Part shown: positions 46,439-55,624 of the stretch, in pieces
Layout of the letters: the number at the start of each line of letters is the position of its first letter
Position numbering within the stretch: the first letter of the stretch is position 1
Source: Anaerotignum sp. MB30-C6
GTDB lineage: Bacteria > Bacillota > Clostridia > Lachnospirales > Anaerotignaceae
Direction: 5' to 3'
DNA: 64,000 nucleotides
Assembly (NCBI RefSeq): GCF_030908465.1
Contig: NZ_CP133078.1
Coordinates: 1,922,001-1,986,000, forward strand
The notes under the pieces: model-generated
Database searches by the model: none
What the model was told of the DNA's origin: nothing
What the model saw: the letters and a program-made list of their open reading frames with translations, nothing else
Position numbers and translations under genes: made by a program

Positions 46439-47029
46439 TTAAAATCTTTTTGCTACTTCTTTTGCTTTTTCCATGGCTTCTTCTAAAATCACATCAACAG
46501 GGCGAAGTCCAATATCTAAGCCCTCCGCCACTATACAATCATATTTTTCAATACCAAAGAATTCACACATAGCCTTCATATACCTTGAGCCCATTTCCAT
46601 GTGACTTCCTTCGTAAAAACCGCCACGGGTAGTAACATACACCATATGATCCGCCTTGCAAGTACCAAAACAACCTTGCTCGTTACAACCAAAGGTAATA
46701 CCCTCAACACACAAATTTTCGATATAAGTCTTTAACAATGCGGGAAAGCTTAAATCCCAAAAGGGAGCCGCTACAACAATTTTATCCGCATTTGCAAACG
46801 CATGGGCATAGTAAAAGCGAGGATGGGAGAAGTCCTTCTTCGCCAATAAAGCGTCTCTTTGATGAAAATTTCCTTCGGACATATAGGGCATACCCTCGTC
46901 CATTAAACAAAGTTCCTTTATTTCGTAAGAGCCACTCTGCTCTAACTCATTGAGAAAAAAATCAGCCAATTTTTTGGTACGGGATTCTTCTCTGCGAATA
47001 CAACAGTTCACAAATAATACTTTTTCCAC
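46439..47029 (-). CDS. NAD(P)H-dependent flavodoxin-fold oxidoreductase
   Basis: A 196-residue protein of the Flavodoxin_2 / NAD(P)H quinone oxidoreductase group. The FMN phosphate loop is VNCCIRREESRTKKLA near the start, then VVAAPFWDLSFPALLKTYIENL (about 105-126) and TTRGGFYEGSH, typical of azoreductase-like proteins. I favour the second GTG as start (GGGAG eight bases before it). It is six bases behind the PfkB kinase, so it is the last gene of that operon. Its connection with sugar or nucleoside use is unclear. Confidence 0.85.
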   Translation of the reverse strand: MEKVLFVNCCIRREESRTKKLADFFLNELEQSGSYEIKELCLMDEGMPYMSEGNFHQRDALLAKKDFSHPRFYYAHAFANADKIVVAAPFWDLSFPALLKTYIENLCVEGITFGCNEQGCFGTCKADHMVYVTTRGGFYEGSHMEMGSRYMKAMCEFFGIEKYDCIVAEGLDIGLRPVDVILEEAMEKAKEVAKRF

Positions 47030-47044
47030 CTGGAACACTCCCTT

Positions 47045-47968
47045 TTATGAAATTTTATCAACGGCTAAAGCGCCGAATTTATTTTCCTCTAACACCTGAT
47101 CCACCTCTTTCTTCAAAGGAATAGAATCCGATGCTCCTTTTTTGCCGATGGCAAGGGTACTGGCCGTTGTTGCCAATACTAAGGCTTCGGGAATTGTTTT
47201 CCCGCTTAATACGCCATATAGGAAGTACCCACTAAAAGTATCCCCCGCTGCCGTCGTATCTACCACATCCACCTGATAGGTTCCTACTTGATAGGTTTCA
47301 CCTTCGGTATAACAAATGGCACCTCGACTGCCGAGGGTTAAAAGAACATTCCCATTAGGATATTTTTGTTTTATAGTTGGTAAAATATCCTCTTCTTTTT
47401 CACACCCTGCAATCTGTTTTCCTTCAACCTCATTGACAATCAACCAGTCCAAAAGTTCCAAAGGATAAGCCAGAACTTTATCATTCATTGGGGCGGCGTT
47501 TAAAGCAGTTTTTAGCCCTCTTTTATGAGCCTGTGCAATGATATAGCCTACCAAGTTTGTTTCATTTTGCAATAATACTAGACCCTCATTGCCGAATTTA
47601 TCTAATGTTTCATTAATATATTTCTCTGTTAACATTTGATTTGTACCGCCATACAGTAGGATACAATTTTGGCCATTTTGGTCAACCTGAATAATAGCAT
47701 GTCCACTACTTTCTTCAATTTTTTTCAACAAAGAAGTGTTCACTGCATTTTCTTTCAGCTTATCTTTTAAAATTTCTCCGTCACTGCCTACCAAACCAGC
47801 ATGCAAAACTTCATTACCTGCTTTTGCCGCTGCGATAGACTGATTTAAACCTTTTCCACCACAATTTATAAACAAACCATTGGAAGACAAAGTTTCTCCT
47901 GGTTTCACAAAGTGATCCACTTCATATACGTAATCCATATTCAAAGATCCAAAGTTTAGAATTTTCAT
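47045..47968 (-). CDS. PfkB-family carbohydrate kinase (ribokinase-like)
   Basis: A 307-residue sugar kinase. The N-terminal GSLNMDYVYEV and NCGGKGLNQSIAAAKAG (about 37-53) mark the PfkB substrate lid region, and DTTAAGDTFSGYFLYG (about 240-255) is the PfkB signature with the catalytic Asp. It looks most like ribokinase. It overlaps the upstream DUF606 transporter by four bases and ends six bases before a reductase gene. With the divergent nucleoside phosphorylase it suggests use of ribose or deoxyribose from nucleosides. Confidence 0.93.
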   Translation of the reverse strand: MKILNFGSLNMDYVYEVDHFVKPGETLSSNGLFINCGGKGLNQSIAAAKAGNEVLHAGLVGSDGEILKDKLKENAVNTSLLKKIEESSGHAIIQVDQNGQNCILLYGGTNQMLTEKYINETLDKFGNEGLVLLQNETNLVGYIIAQAHKRGLKTALNAAPMNDKVLAYPLELLDWLIVNEVEGKQIAGCEKEEDILPTIKQKYPNGNVLLTLGSRGAICYTEGETYQVGTYQVDVVDTTAAGDTFSGYFLYGVLSGKTIPEALVLATTASTLAIGKKGASDSIPLKKEVDQVLEENKFGALAVDKIS

Positions 47969-48441
47969 TCTGTTTCCTCCTCATTTGCCTTTGCGAGATT
48001 TAGAGCTGATTCAGCTTCCCGCAACTTTTCTTTCCAAGTAATTCCAACCAAAATAAGGAAAATGCCTACTATTTGAATGGGACGGAAGACTTCAAAAAAT
48101 ACATAATCCAACACTATGGATGTGCCAAGTTGGCCTAATAGCATTAGAACTGTTGAAGTCATAGCCCCCTTTTGTTTTGTACCTACAATCAAGAAAATCA
48201 TTGCCGCCAAACCGCAAATACTACCCAAGTAAAACAGCAAGGGGACTTCTTTTATATACTCTAGACGAAACTCACCACCATTGCCCGTTACATAAACAAG
48301 GCAAAAAGCAATTACCGTTGCTTCGATATAATTGATCATCGCCCCTCTTGCTGTACCTAAGCATTCCCCGGCTTTTACGTTTACCATTTTATTAATCGTA
48401 TTTAAAAAACCGTTAGCAACTGCTACCATATAGTATATCAT
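47965..48441 (-). CDS. DMT-type transporter subunit (DUF606), second half
   Basis: A 158-residue protein with about five membrane segments, of the DUF606/YdcZ group within the drug/metabolite superfamily. The pattern NGFLNTINKMVNVKAGECLG near the start and QLGTSIVLDYVF in the second half are typical. I start at the second of two adjacent ATGs after GGAGGGAA; the longer frame to 48501 overlaps the upstream gene. These proteins act as pairs, and its partner is 12 bases upstream. Likely substrate: the sugar or nucleoside handled by the next gene. Confidence 0.85.
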   Translation of the reverse strand: MIYYMVAVANGFLNTINKMVNVKAGECLGTARGAMINYIEATVIAFCLVYVTGNGGEFRLEYIKEVPLLFYLGSICGLAAMIFLIVGTKQKGAMTSTVLMLLGQLGTSIVLDYVFFEVFRPIQIVGIFLILVGITWKEKLREAESALNLAKANEEETE

Positions 48442-48452
48442 CATTTCCCTCC

Positions 48453-48878
48453 TTAACCGTAAACAACAATCAAAACCCCTACCAAAACCAGTAAATAGCA
48501 TGGTAGTTGTTTGAGGCGAAAAGGTTTTTTCGTGGAGTTAAACCACCCATAATGGTCAACAATTGCTGAAGAAGTCATTTGGCCAATAACCGATAGACTT
48601 AGCATTGCCGTTGCACCAATATGCAACGTGCACCAACTGCTGGTTGAAACCATAATCACTCCCATAAACCCTACGGCATACACATACTTTGGCACCCCAC
48701 GAAAGGTTATGGGCTTTTTCTCTTTAAACTTAATATAAAGATAGAGAAATACCCCAGCAATAGCATGAACAAAAAAGCAAATAGCAAAAAGGCTGTAGTA
48801 GTTTCCCAACTGTCCATTCAGCGAAATCATGAACCCTTGGAACACGCCAGCCAAAACCAAAAACACAAAGTATATCAT
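48453..48878 (-). CDS. DMT-type transporter subunit (DUF606), first half
   Basis: A 141-residue membrane protein with four to five segments, and the first gene of the operon. FQGFMISLNGQLGNYYSLF near the N-terminus and GQMTSSAIVDHYGWF in the second half mirror its partner (NGFLNTINKM and GQLGTSIVLDYVFF). The start chosen (MIYFVFLV) follows GGGAGGAAAAA. A divergent promoter region of 160 bp lies between it and the nucleoside phosphorylase. Confidence 0.85.
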   Translation of the reverse strand: MIYFVFLVLAGVFQGFMISLNGQLGNYYSLFAICFFVHAIAGVFLYLYIKFKEKKPITFRGVPKYVYAVGFMGVIMVSTSSWCTLHIGATAMLSLSVIGQMTSSAIVDHYGWFNSTKKPFRLKQLPCYLLVLVGVLIVVYG

Positions 48879-49039
48879 TTTTTCCTCCCTAAAGGATATG
48901 ATGCCCATCCTTCATCTCTTTCGAATAATTTTAACATAATCTTCTTCCATATTCAAATTATTAAAAGCCTAACATTGCAATTTTTTGTAATTTGGGGTAA
49001 ATTAAAACAAAAGAACAGAAATCAAAGGAGGAACACTTT

Positions 49040-49786
49040 ATGTCAAACCTACAACCTCATATTCAATTGGACGATTCCTTGGGAGTAAAATATGCACTCC
49101 TTCCTGGGGATCCTGCCAGATTAGATAGAATTTCCCCGTTTTTAGAAAATATTGTGGAGCTGGAATTTAACCGTGAATACAGAAGCTTAATGGGCACTTA
49201 TAAAGGAGTTAAGGTATTGGCCATCTCCACGGGTATCGGAGGTTCTTCCGCAGGAATTGCCGTTGAAGAACTGCATAATATTGGCGTCGAGGCAATGATT
49301 CGTATCGGAAGTTGTGGCAGCTTACAGCCCAAAGTAAAAATGGGAGATATCATTTTGGTAAGCGGTGCCGTTCGTGATGATGGCGCATCCAAAACCTACG
49401 TAGATTCTATTTTCCCAGCAGTACCTGATGCAAATCTTTTATTTGCTTGCTTGGAAACTGCTAAGGAAAAAAATATCCCATACCACACTGGCATTGCCAG
49501 AAGTCATGATAGTTTTTACACCGACGAAGAAGATACCATTGACGCTTTTTGGTCAAAAAAAGGCGTTCTTGGATGTGATATGGAAACAGCGGCGTTGTTT
49601 ACAATCGGACATTTAAGAGGGGTTAAAACAGCCTCTATTTTAAATAATGTTGTGGAATACCAAGGTGATACTTCCGATAGTATTGGTAATTATGTTGATG
49701 GCGAATCCCTTTCTATGCAAGGAGAAAAAAATGAGATTTTAGTTGCTTTAGAGGCATTTGTAAAGCTTGAGAATGGCCTTTGCTAA
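49040..49786 (+). CDS. Nucleoside phosphorylase (uridine phosphorylase-like)
   Basis: A 248-residue enzyme of the PNP/UDP phosphorylase family, which splits nucleosides with phosphate into base and (deoxy)ribose-1-phosphate. Motifs: LLPGDPARLDRI (15-26), STGIGGSSAGIAVEEL (about 60-75), RIGSCGSLQPKVKMGD, and CDMETAALF (about 177-185), the ribose-binding Met-Glu pair. The GDP near the N-terminus and the overall length favour the uridine phosphorylase branch. The start follows AAAGGAGGAACAC. It is divergent from the DUF606-PfkB operon, which would complete uptake and phosphorylation of the sugar. Confidence 0.92.
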   Translation: MSNLQPHIQLDDSLGVKYALLPGDPARLDRISPFLENIVELEFNREYRSLMGTYKGVKVLAISTGIGGSSAGIAVEELHNIGVEAMIRIGSCGSLQPKVKMGDIILVSGAVRDDGASKTYVDSIFPAVPDANLLFACLETAKEKNIPYHTGIARSHDSFYTDEEDTIDAFWSKKGVLGCDMETAALFTIGHLRGVKTASILNNVVEYQGDTSDSIGNYVDGESLSMQGEKNEILVALEAFVKLENGLC

Positions 49787-49900
49787 TTTCTATAGCCCAT
49801 AAATGGTAAAATTCTTTATTCCAGTAAAATTCGCACATATTTTTGCAACCTTTACCATCTTCTACCGTCAAATGCTAAAAGACGAAAAGGAGCTGAAAAT

Positions 49901-50689
49901 ATGAGGAAATACTACCCGATCTTTGCATCTATTTGCATTTCCCTTCTTATAGGTGGTTGCACAAAAAAGGAATTGCAAACAAATAAACCCGTAGATAATA
50001 TTTTCATATCTAATGGGGCAGTCACAACCCCTGTGAAATCTGAAAAAGTTATAAAGGCTAAAATTATCAAAATGCAAGAAAACACGATTTTGGTTGCAGA
50101 CAATGAGGAGGAACATGGGTTATATCAAGTAACTCTGGGTAAGAGCATGGGAGATATTTCTCAGTTTAGCCCAGGGAACCTTATTGAGATTGGGTTCGAC
50201 GGTTTGGTTCTGGAGAGCTACCCAGCTGTCATTGCAAATCCAGACTACATTAGGTTTTTGGAAACAAGCGATGACTTTGTGGGACTATACCACAATATTT
50301 TTATAAAATTATTTGAAACAGATTCTGCTTTGAACAGCGACATAGACTTTATTGCCCTAGATTTAACGGAAGATGAAATTCTAACCCCCAGCGAAAAAAA
50401 TGCCCTACTTTATTTATTTTGGAGTGCAACCCAGATAGAAACTCGCTTGGCAACTTTTGAAGATTTGCTGTCAGAAAATCTAATTACCGTTGATGATAGC
50501 ACAGGATTTGCCCACTTAGACACGAGCATTTTATTTAGCATGGAGACGTCAGAATTAGATGACGCCAGTTTTAAATTTACAGCTGAAAAATGGCGTTCTT
50601 CTTTGGGGTCTTATGTCTTCTACGATTGTATAGCTAGGAAAAATAATGGTGTTTGGGATTATGAAATTGGCTCAGAAATGATTTCATAA
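49901..50689 (+). CDS. Lipoprotein of unknown function
   Basis: A 262-residue protein with a lipoprotein signal: MRKYYPIF, a hydrophobic core and lipobox LIGGC (Cys at residue 20). The first folded part (about 45-100, IKAKIIKMQENTILVADNEEE... to IEIGFDGLVLESYPA) resembles the OB-like DUF3221 fold; the rest (about 115-255) is mixed helix-sheet and unknown. It is expressed alone, between two terminators, with AAAGGAGCTG before the ATG. It is anchored outside the membrane. Confidence 0.75.
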   Translation: MRKYYPIFASICISLLIGGCTKKELQTNKPVDNIFISNGAVTTPVKSEKVIKAKIIKMQENTILVADNEEEHGLYQVTLGKSMGDISQFSPGNLIEIGFDGLVLESYPAVIANPDYIRFLETSDDFVGLYHNIFIKLFETDSALNSDIDFIALDLTEDEILTPSEKNALLYLFWSATQIETRLATFEDLLSENLITVDDSTGFAHLDTSILFSMETSELDDASFKFTAEKWRSSLGSYVFYDCIARKNNGVWDYEIGSEMIS

Positions 50690-50808
50690 ATCGCCTCTTG
50701 CTTTTTTATCCGTTAAAGAACTAATACAAAGTAAGCTTTATTTTTATAACGCTGTTTTACTCTTTTCAGAAGATTTGCAAATGAACTTTCGAACTTAAAA
50801 AAGGACGC

Positions 50809-50842
50809 AAAAAGGGGGACGTATCATACATCCCTCTTTTTC
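50809..50842 (+). terminator. Terminator after the lipoprotein gene
   Basis: Near-perfect stem AAAAAGGGGGACGTAT / ATACATCCCTCTTTTT followed by CTTTTC. A second hairpin (CTGTTCATG / CATGAACAG, 50894-50922) lies before the converging aminotransferase gene. Confidence 0.65.
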
Positions 50843-50988
50843 TTTTCGCTACCTAGTTGATATTTTCACTCTATTAGTTTAATTAGCTCATTACTGTTCA
50901 TGACTCAAAGGGGCATGAACAGTCACCTCATTAGTATGGTACTTTGTACCTTAAAATAAAGCTCCATCTATTTAGAGGCACCCCTATC

Positions 50989-52338
50989 CTACCAACCACT
51001 TCTAAACTCCATAACCTTATCAGGAACTTTGCCCTCCAAATATTCTTGAATAGACTCCCAAAGGATTTGAAATGCTTTCTCTAAGTTTTTCGGTGCGATG
51101 TTCAATGGCGGCTGAATACGCAATACGTTCTGACCAAGGGAAATCACAACCAGCCCTTTTTCATAGGCACGATACAAAACCTTATACGTACCCACTCCAT
51201 CTGGAATGAGTTCCCCTGTTTTCTTGTCTTTCCTAGTAAGAACCAATCCTCTTGACATGCCCATACCCCTTTTTCCAGTAACATATTCTGGAAATCTTAA
51301 CATAGTTTCTTCTAGATATTTTTCCATGGCTTTCTCATTTTCCGTCAATATTTCTTGGAATTCATTGCTCTGCATATAGTCGAAAGCAGCACTTCCAGCT
51401 GCACATGCCAATGCATTTCCTCCTAAAGTGAACAGGTGAGCAGGTGCAGGTAGGGAATCCATAATTTCAGCCTTGGCCATAAATGCACCTAAAGGTAAGC
51501 TGCCCCCCACGGATTTTCCTAGCACGATGCCATCAGGAACAATATCGTAGTGTTCGATGGAAAACCACTTTCCTGTTCTAAAAAATGCTTGTTGTACTTC
51601 CTCTGAAATAAATAGGATTCCATGTTTTTTGCAAAGGTCATATAGTTTCTTCATAAAGATTTTATGGGCTACAACTAAACCTGCATCACCTTGAATAGGT
51701 TCGATGATTACCGCTGCCACTTCCTCTGCGGGCAAATAGGTGGCAAATGCCCGTTCAATTTCTTTTAGACAGTCCATTTCGCAAGTTTCGTCATCCACTT
51801 CATCTCCGAAAAATGGAAAATTATAAATATCAGGCAGAAAAGGACCCATTTTCGAACGCATTCTCGTCGTAACAGCACTTAATGACATGGAACCATAGGT
51901 ATTTCCATGATACCCATTAATAAAAGTGATAATTTTAGTCCTACCTGTATAAGCCCTTGTAAATTTAACTGCGGCATCATTGGCATCAGATCCACAATTC
52001 CCAAAACACACCTTCGCACCGACGCCACCGGGATAAACAGAAGTCAAGCGTTCCCCATAAGCGATATTCGTGGCATTATAGGTATATGCAGGCGTATATT
52101 GTGCAAAATGGTCTAACTGATTTTTTATAGCTTCTATTACTCCAGGGAAGGAGCCTCCCAAATTTAAAGAGGATGCGCTACTTAGAAAATCAATAAATTG
52201 GTTACCGTCCTGATCAAAAATTATATCCCCCTCTACCTTTGCTACCACCAACGGGTAGTATGATAAATGCTGGCAAGGTGCAATTACTTTTTTATCACGT
52301 TCCACCCATTCCCTGCAGTTTATTGTTGTGAAACCCAT
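50989..52338 (-). CDS. Class III PLP-dependent aminotransferase
   Basis: A 449-residue enzyme of the acetylornithine/4-aminobutyrate transaminase class. The PLP Lys is in DGIVLGKSVGGSLPLGA (about residue 275), with KVCFGNCGSDANDAAVKFTRA (about 102-122) forming the cofactor-binding start and ISEEVQQAFFRTGK holding the Glu-Glu that replaces the usual Asp-Glu. That last change (SDEVQ to SEEVQ) is notable, since the Asp normally binds the pyridine nitrogen. The start at MGFTTIN follows AAGGAG with nine bases spacing. It lies downstream of a YkvI-like transporter in the same operon; the amine substrate is probably imported by it. Confidence 0.9.
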   Translation of the reverse strand: MGFTTINCREWVERDKKVIAPCQHLSYYPLVVAKVEGDIIFDQDGNQFIDFLSSASSLNLGGSFPGVIEAIKNQLDHFAQYTPAYTYNATNIAYGERLTSVYPGGVGAKVCFGNCGSDANDAAVKFTRAYTGRTKIITFINGYHGNTYGSMSLSAVTTRMRSKMGPFLPDIYNFPFFGDEVDDETCEMDCLKEIERAFATYLPAEEVAAVIIEPIQGDAGLVVAHKIFMKKLYDLCKKHGILFISEEVQQAFFRTGKWFSIEHYDIVPDGIVLGKSVGGSLPLGAFMAKAEIMDSLPAPAHLFTLGGNALACAAGSAAFDYMQSNEFQEILTENEKAMEKYLEETMLRFPEYVTGKRGMGMSRGLVLTRKDKKTGELIPDGVGTYKVLYRAYEKGLVVISLGQNVLRIQPPLNIAPKNLEKAFQILWESIQEYLEGKVPDKVMEFRSGW

Positions 52339-52374
52339 ACCCCTCATCTCCTTGTTGTTCCCTCTTATAGCCGT

Positions 52375-53469
52375 TTACACCCGTTTCATTAGCTTATACA
52401 CGCCAAGGGTCATAATTGGAATTACATAGACAAAAAAGAATACCCACGCTAATGTTCCGTAACCTTTTGCAATTAAGGGAATCAGCCCAAAGGAAGAAAT
52501 AAATGTGGTTACTACCAAAAGAACCACCGCCGTTACAGGAGTAGTCCACTTTGGCACATTCCGCCCTCGACTCTTGTATCCTTCAGCAATGCGGTCGGTG
52601 ATGGAGTAAATCAACCCTGACCCTGTTTCAATCAGCGTACCAAATAATACAATTTGAAAAATATAGCGTAGCCAAGGCATTTTCATTTGGGTCAAAATAT
52701 AGTCCACAGGTAATTCTTGTTCCATAATCGTGGGATAGAAACCGCACATTGCAATAAACAAAATAATCCCTGGCACAATGCCGATTAGCCCAGCAAGCAA
52801 ACCAGAAGTAAAGGCTTCCTTTTGGCTGTCGCAATGTCGAATAGTATAAAGCACAGCAATGATGATGGCTAAATTATAAAAGGCATATTGAAAGCCACCG
52901 AATACCCAGCTCCCTGTGATGGGGACGGATGCAAAGTTATGACCAATATGGGCGCTGTATTTGGAAATGACTAAAATCAAGAAGAGGAAATAGACCCCAT
53001 ATAACACAAAAGACCAGAAGGACAATACTTTTTCGATCAATTCCGAACCATTCATAACCAATAGAAATACAGCCACAGACATGCCGATGATTCCAACCCA
53101 CCTGTTCAAACCAAAAAGTTCATGGAGGATAGACCCTGCGGAAGCGGAAACAACTGCTAAAACAATTAAAATAAAAATTATGTATGCCCCCTCGAAAACA
53201 ATCCAACCAGGCCCCATGAGCATTTTCATAAAACTCTTGTAGTCGTATTTCTTAAACCCATGGGCAAATGCAAAGGATACGCCACAAATGATAGACCACG
53301 TAACCATGGAAACAATGCACATACCCAAAACGCCACCCAAAGGTCCATACCCCATAAAATACTCAACTAACTCACGGCCTGTTCCATAACCCCCAGCAAT
53401 TACACAAGACTGAAAAACAATTCCAGGAACAAAATACTTTTGAAACCTCTTCGATGACAAAACACTCAT
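52375..53469 (-). CDS. YkvI-like LeuT-fold membrane transporter
   Basis: A 364-residue protein with about ten membrane segments. The N-terminus RFQKYFVPGIVFQSCVIAGGYGTGRELVEYFMG matches the glycine-rich opening helix of YkvI-type carriers (amino acid/polyamine-like LeuT fold). Located 36 bp upstream of the aminotransferase gene, it probably imports the amine or amino acid that enzyme uses. The start follows AAAGGAGGGATTGT. A symmetrical AT-rich operator lies right before it, at 53514-53592. Confidence 0.85.
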   Translation of the reverse strand: MSVLSSKRFQKYFVPGIVFQSCVIAGGYGTGRELVEYFMGYGPLGGVLGMCIVSMVTWSIICGVSFAFAHGFKKYDYKSFMKMLMGPGWIVFEGAYIIFILIVLAVVSASAGSILHELFGLNRWVGIIGMSVAVFLLVMNGSELIEKVLSFWSFVLYGVYFLFLILVISKYSAHIGHNFASVPITGSWVFGGFQYAFYNLAIIIAVLYTIRHCDSQKEAFTSGLLAGLIGIVPGIILFIAMCGFYPTIMEQELPVDYILTQMKMPWLRYIFQIVLFGTLIETGSGLIYSITDRIAEGYKSRGRNVPKWTTPVTAVVLLVVTTFISSFGLIPLIAKGYGTLAWVFFFVYVIPIMTLGVYKLMKRV

Positions 53470-53513
53470 ACAATCCCTCCTTTACGTTATAGTTTTTGAT
53501 TTATAAAGTTATA

Positions 53514-53592
53514 TATACTAAATTTAATTTATTATAATTCTATATTTAGTATATTTAAATGTCAACACAAATATTAAACATAATTTAGTATT
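53514..53592. promoter_or_regulatory. Repeated ATTTAGTAT operator before the YkvI-like gene
   Basis: An exact 11-bp inverted repeat, ATATACTAAAT (53514-53524) and ATTTAGTATAT (53545-53555), with 20 bases between; a third copy, AATTTAGTATT, lies at 53582-53592. The inverted pair spans the likely promoter 45-86 bases before the YkvI-like start. The XRE-cupin regulator encoded 270 bp upstream is the obvious candidate to bind here. Confidence 0.5.
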
Positions 53593-53675
53593 TATAAACT
53601 TTGTATGTTGAGGCAGAAATTTTTTTTCTTCACTACGATTTGCAAACTAAAAAAGGACAAAATAGAAATAAAAAA

Positions 53676-53717
53676 AGAGCCTATCCTTGTATATTTTTAT
53701 ATACAAAGATAAACTCT
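53676..53717 (-). terminator. Terminator of the XRE-cupin gene
   Basis: Long stem with arms of AGAG..TATC..TTGTATAT and ATATACAA.GATA..CTCT around TTTT. On the minus strand it is followed by TTTTTTTATTTC. Confidence 0.7.
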
Positions 53718-53855
53718 AACAAACTAAATTTATTATATTTTAATTGTCTATTGTTCACCTAAGAAATGAAAAGGAAAATTTTACCCCACCTCTTATATCT
53801 ATTCTACAAATGTCACAGCGATTTCATCTTTCGATGAATATATTGTACCCACCCA

Positions 53856-54413
53856 TTAATACAAAGCCGGAGAAATAACGGCAATTGCTTCTACATCTTC
53901 CTCTCCAGGGTTATAAAGTTGATGGTGTGTTTGCTGAGGTACATAAATACTATCCCCCTCATTGAGGACATATACGTTATCACCTATATGGTACTCCAAC
54001 GTACCTTTTAACACGAAGGTGCATTCCGCAGCCTCTTCGTGGTACTGAACCATAGTACTTCCCCAGCTTTTTGGTCCCAACTTGAAGCACAACATCTCCA
54101 TTTTGGTACAAGCATTTTTACTTCTACTATATGGTGTTACAAATTGATACTCCATATTAATATCGGCAAACTGAATCTTTGTACGATTGTCTTTTGTTAT
54201 AACCGTAACTTGCTCTTCCTCTTCATGGGAAAAAAGGGAAACCAAAGGAATATCTATCGACTCTGCAATACGCATTAATACAGATAAGGATGGACTGATT
54301 AAGTTTCGTTCAATTTGAGAAATATACCCTGGGGTCACTTCTGCTTTTTCTGCTAAATCTTTTGCAGTAATTCCCCTTTCCATTCTTGCAGCTTTAATTT
54401 TTTCGCCTATCAT
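53856..54413 (-). CDS. XRE-family regulator with C-terminal cupin
   Basis: A 185-residue regulator. The lambda-repressor-type helix-turn-helix covers about residues 3-57 (AKDLAEKAEVTPGYISQIERNLISPSLSVLMRIAES), and a cupin_2 barrel occupies about 110-180 (EEAAECTFVLKGTLEYHIGDNVYVLNEGDSIYVPQQTHHQLYN). PuuR-type proteins of this layout repress amine or amino-acid catabolic genes. I start at MIGEKIKAA because GGGAGGATTTT precedes that ATG. It lies directly upstream of the YkvI-aminotransferase operon, its probable target. Confidence 0.92.
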   Translation of the reverse strand: MIGEKIKAARMERGITAKDLAEKAEVTPGYISQIERNLISPSLSVLMRIAESIDIPLVSLFSHEEEEQVTVITKDNRTKIQFADINMEYQFVTPYSRSKNACTKMEMLCFKLGPKSWGSTMVQYHEEAAECTFVLKGTLEYHIGDNVYVLNEGDSIYVPQQTHHQLYNPGEEDVEAIAVISPALY

Positions 54414-54611
54414 AAAATCCTCCCAGCTGTTTTTGTGACTCTTCGGCATTTATAATATATGAAATGACTTGAGCATATTGGCTCTATATAATATCCATTT
54501 TAAGGTAATTATAACATAGTATTTGTTTAAATCAAAGTTAAATACACTGTTTTGCCTAATAATTCTAGAATATTAGTACATATGCCCCCTTGAATACGCG
54601 AAAGTTATCCC

Positions 54612-55529
54612 TTAGTATAACTCCAGCCCAATTAAAAGAATTGTCATCAAAGTTAAGCTTAATGGTAACATCAAGGAGTTTAAAACTGCCGCCGCTGAAC
54701 GATCATAGCCACAGCGCTCCGTATAAATTGGGGCAATACTCAATATTGGCGAGAAAACTACAATGGATAGAACCTGTCTATGTAACAACGGTGCGGGTAG
54801 GTAGTGATATATCACATAGGAAAATACACAGGCCACAACAATCCTCAATACAAAGACTCCAGCCATATCTTTCAGCACCTTTTTTTCAATTTTAGGTTCG
54901 AACATAATACCAATTAGAATCATTGCTAAAAAAGTATTTGCCTGTCCCAGCATGCTTGCCAAATCAAACACAATATTAGGCAACTGAATGCCTAAGGAGC
55001 TAATTGAAATCATAATGATATATGCTACAAAGGGCATGGAGGAAAAAAGCGTTTTTAGAATCTCTTTCCCTTTCACGTTTCCTCTCCCTTTGGCAATCAT
55101 CATGGCAATGGTGAAGGTAATACCAAAAACCATAATCGCATTTCCTACGTCAAACATACAAACAATGGCAATTGCCTCTGCCTCAAAAAAACTTTGCATA
55201 AATGGCATCGTACACAGACCGATATTATAGCCTGATCCATTTATAATATAAAATGCCCGCTCTGCAGGTTGCTTTTTCCTTGTAAGAAGAAGAACAAGGC
55301 TTATCACAAGAAAGTTTGTAAGGAAACCTAGGCCAATATCTACTAGGAAGGATATGTTTAAATCCAAGTTGCGAAAATTACTGACAATTACCATAGGTAA
55401 TGTAATTTTCATAACCAACCTGGTCAAAAGATCTGTATCCTTTTGAGTAAACAACCCTCCACGCTTTAGGCCAAAACCCAATGCAATCATAAAAAGAAAT
55501 CCAAAGGCTTTTGTTAAAACAACTTCCAT
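54612..55529 (-). CDS. AEC-family transporter
   Basis: A 305-residue membrane protein with about ten hydrophobic segments, of the auxin efflux carrier family that moves carboxylates and other anions. Typical family text: N-terminal KAFGFLFMIALGFGLKRGGLFTQKDTDLLTRLVMKITLP and the second-half counterpart GQANTFLAMILIGIMFEP. It is complete and starts after GGAGGCTCTGAG. It lies upstream of the XRE-cupin gene, but 200 bp away, so it is probably its own unit. The substrate is not readable. Confidence 0.9.
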   Translation of the reverse strand: MEVVLTKAFGFLFMIALGFGLKRGGLFTQKDTDLLTRLVMKITLPMVIVSNFRNLDLNISFLVDIGLGFLTNFLVISLVLLLTRKKQPAERAFYIINGSGYNIGLCTMPFMQSFFEAEAIAIVCMFDVGNAIMVFGITFTIAMMIAKGRGNVKGKEILKTLFSSMPFVAYIIMISISSLGIQLPNIVFDLASMLGQANTFLAMILIGIMFEPKIEKKVLKDMAGVFVLRIVVACVFSYVIYHYLPAPLLHRQVLSIVVFSPILSIAPIYTERCGYDRSAAAVLNSLMLPLSLTLMTILLIGLELY

Positions 55530-55583
55530 CTCAGAGCCTCCTCCGAATTATATAGCCAACCTTTATAGAATTACATGAAAAAA

Positions 55584-55608
55584 GACCTTTTGTTCGAAAC
55601 AAAAGGTC
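55584..55608 (-). terminator. Terminator of the infC-rpmI-rplT operon
   Basis: An 11-bp perfect stem (GACCTTTTGTT / AACAAAAGGTC) with a CGA loop; on the minus strand it is followed by TTTTTTC. It lies just beyond the rplT stop. Confidence 0.8.
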
Positions 55609-55624
55609 AGATTTTCAAATGAAA

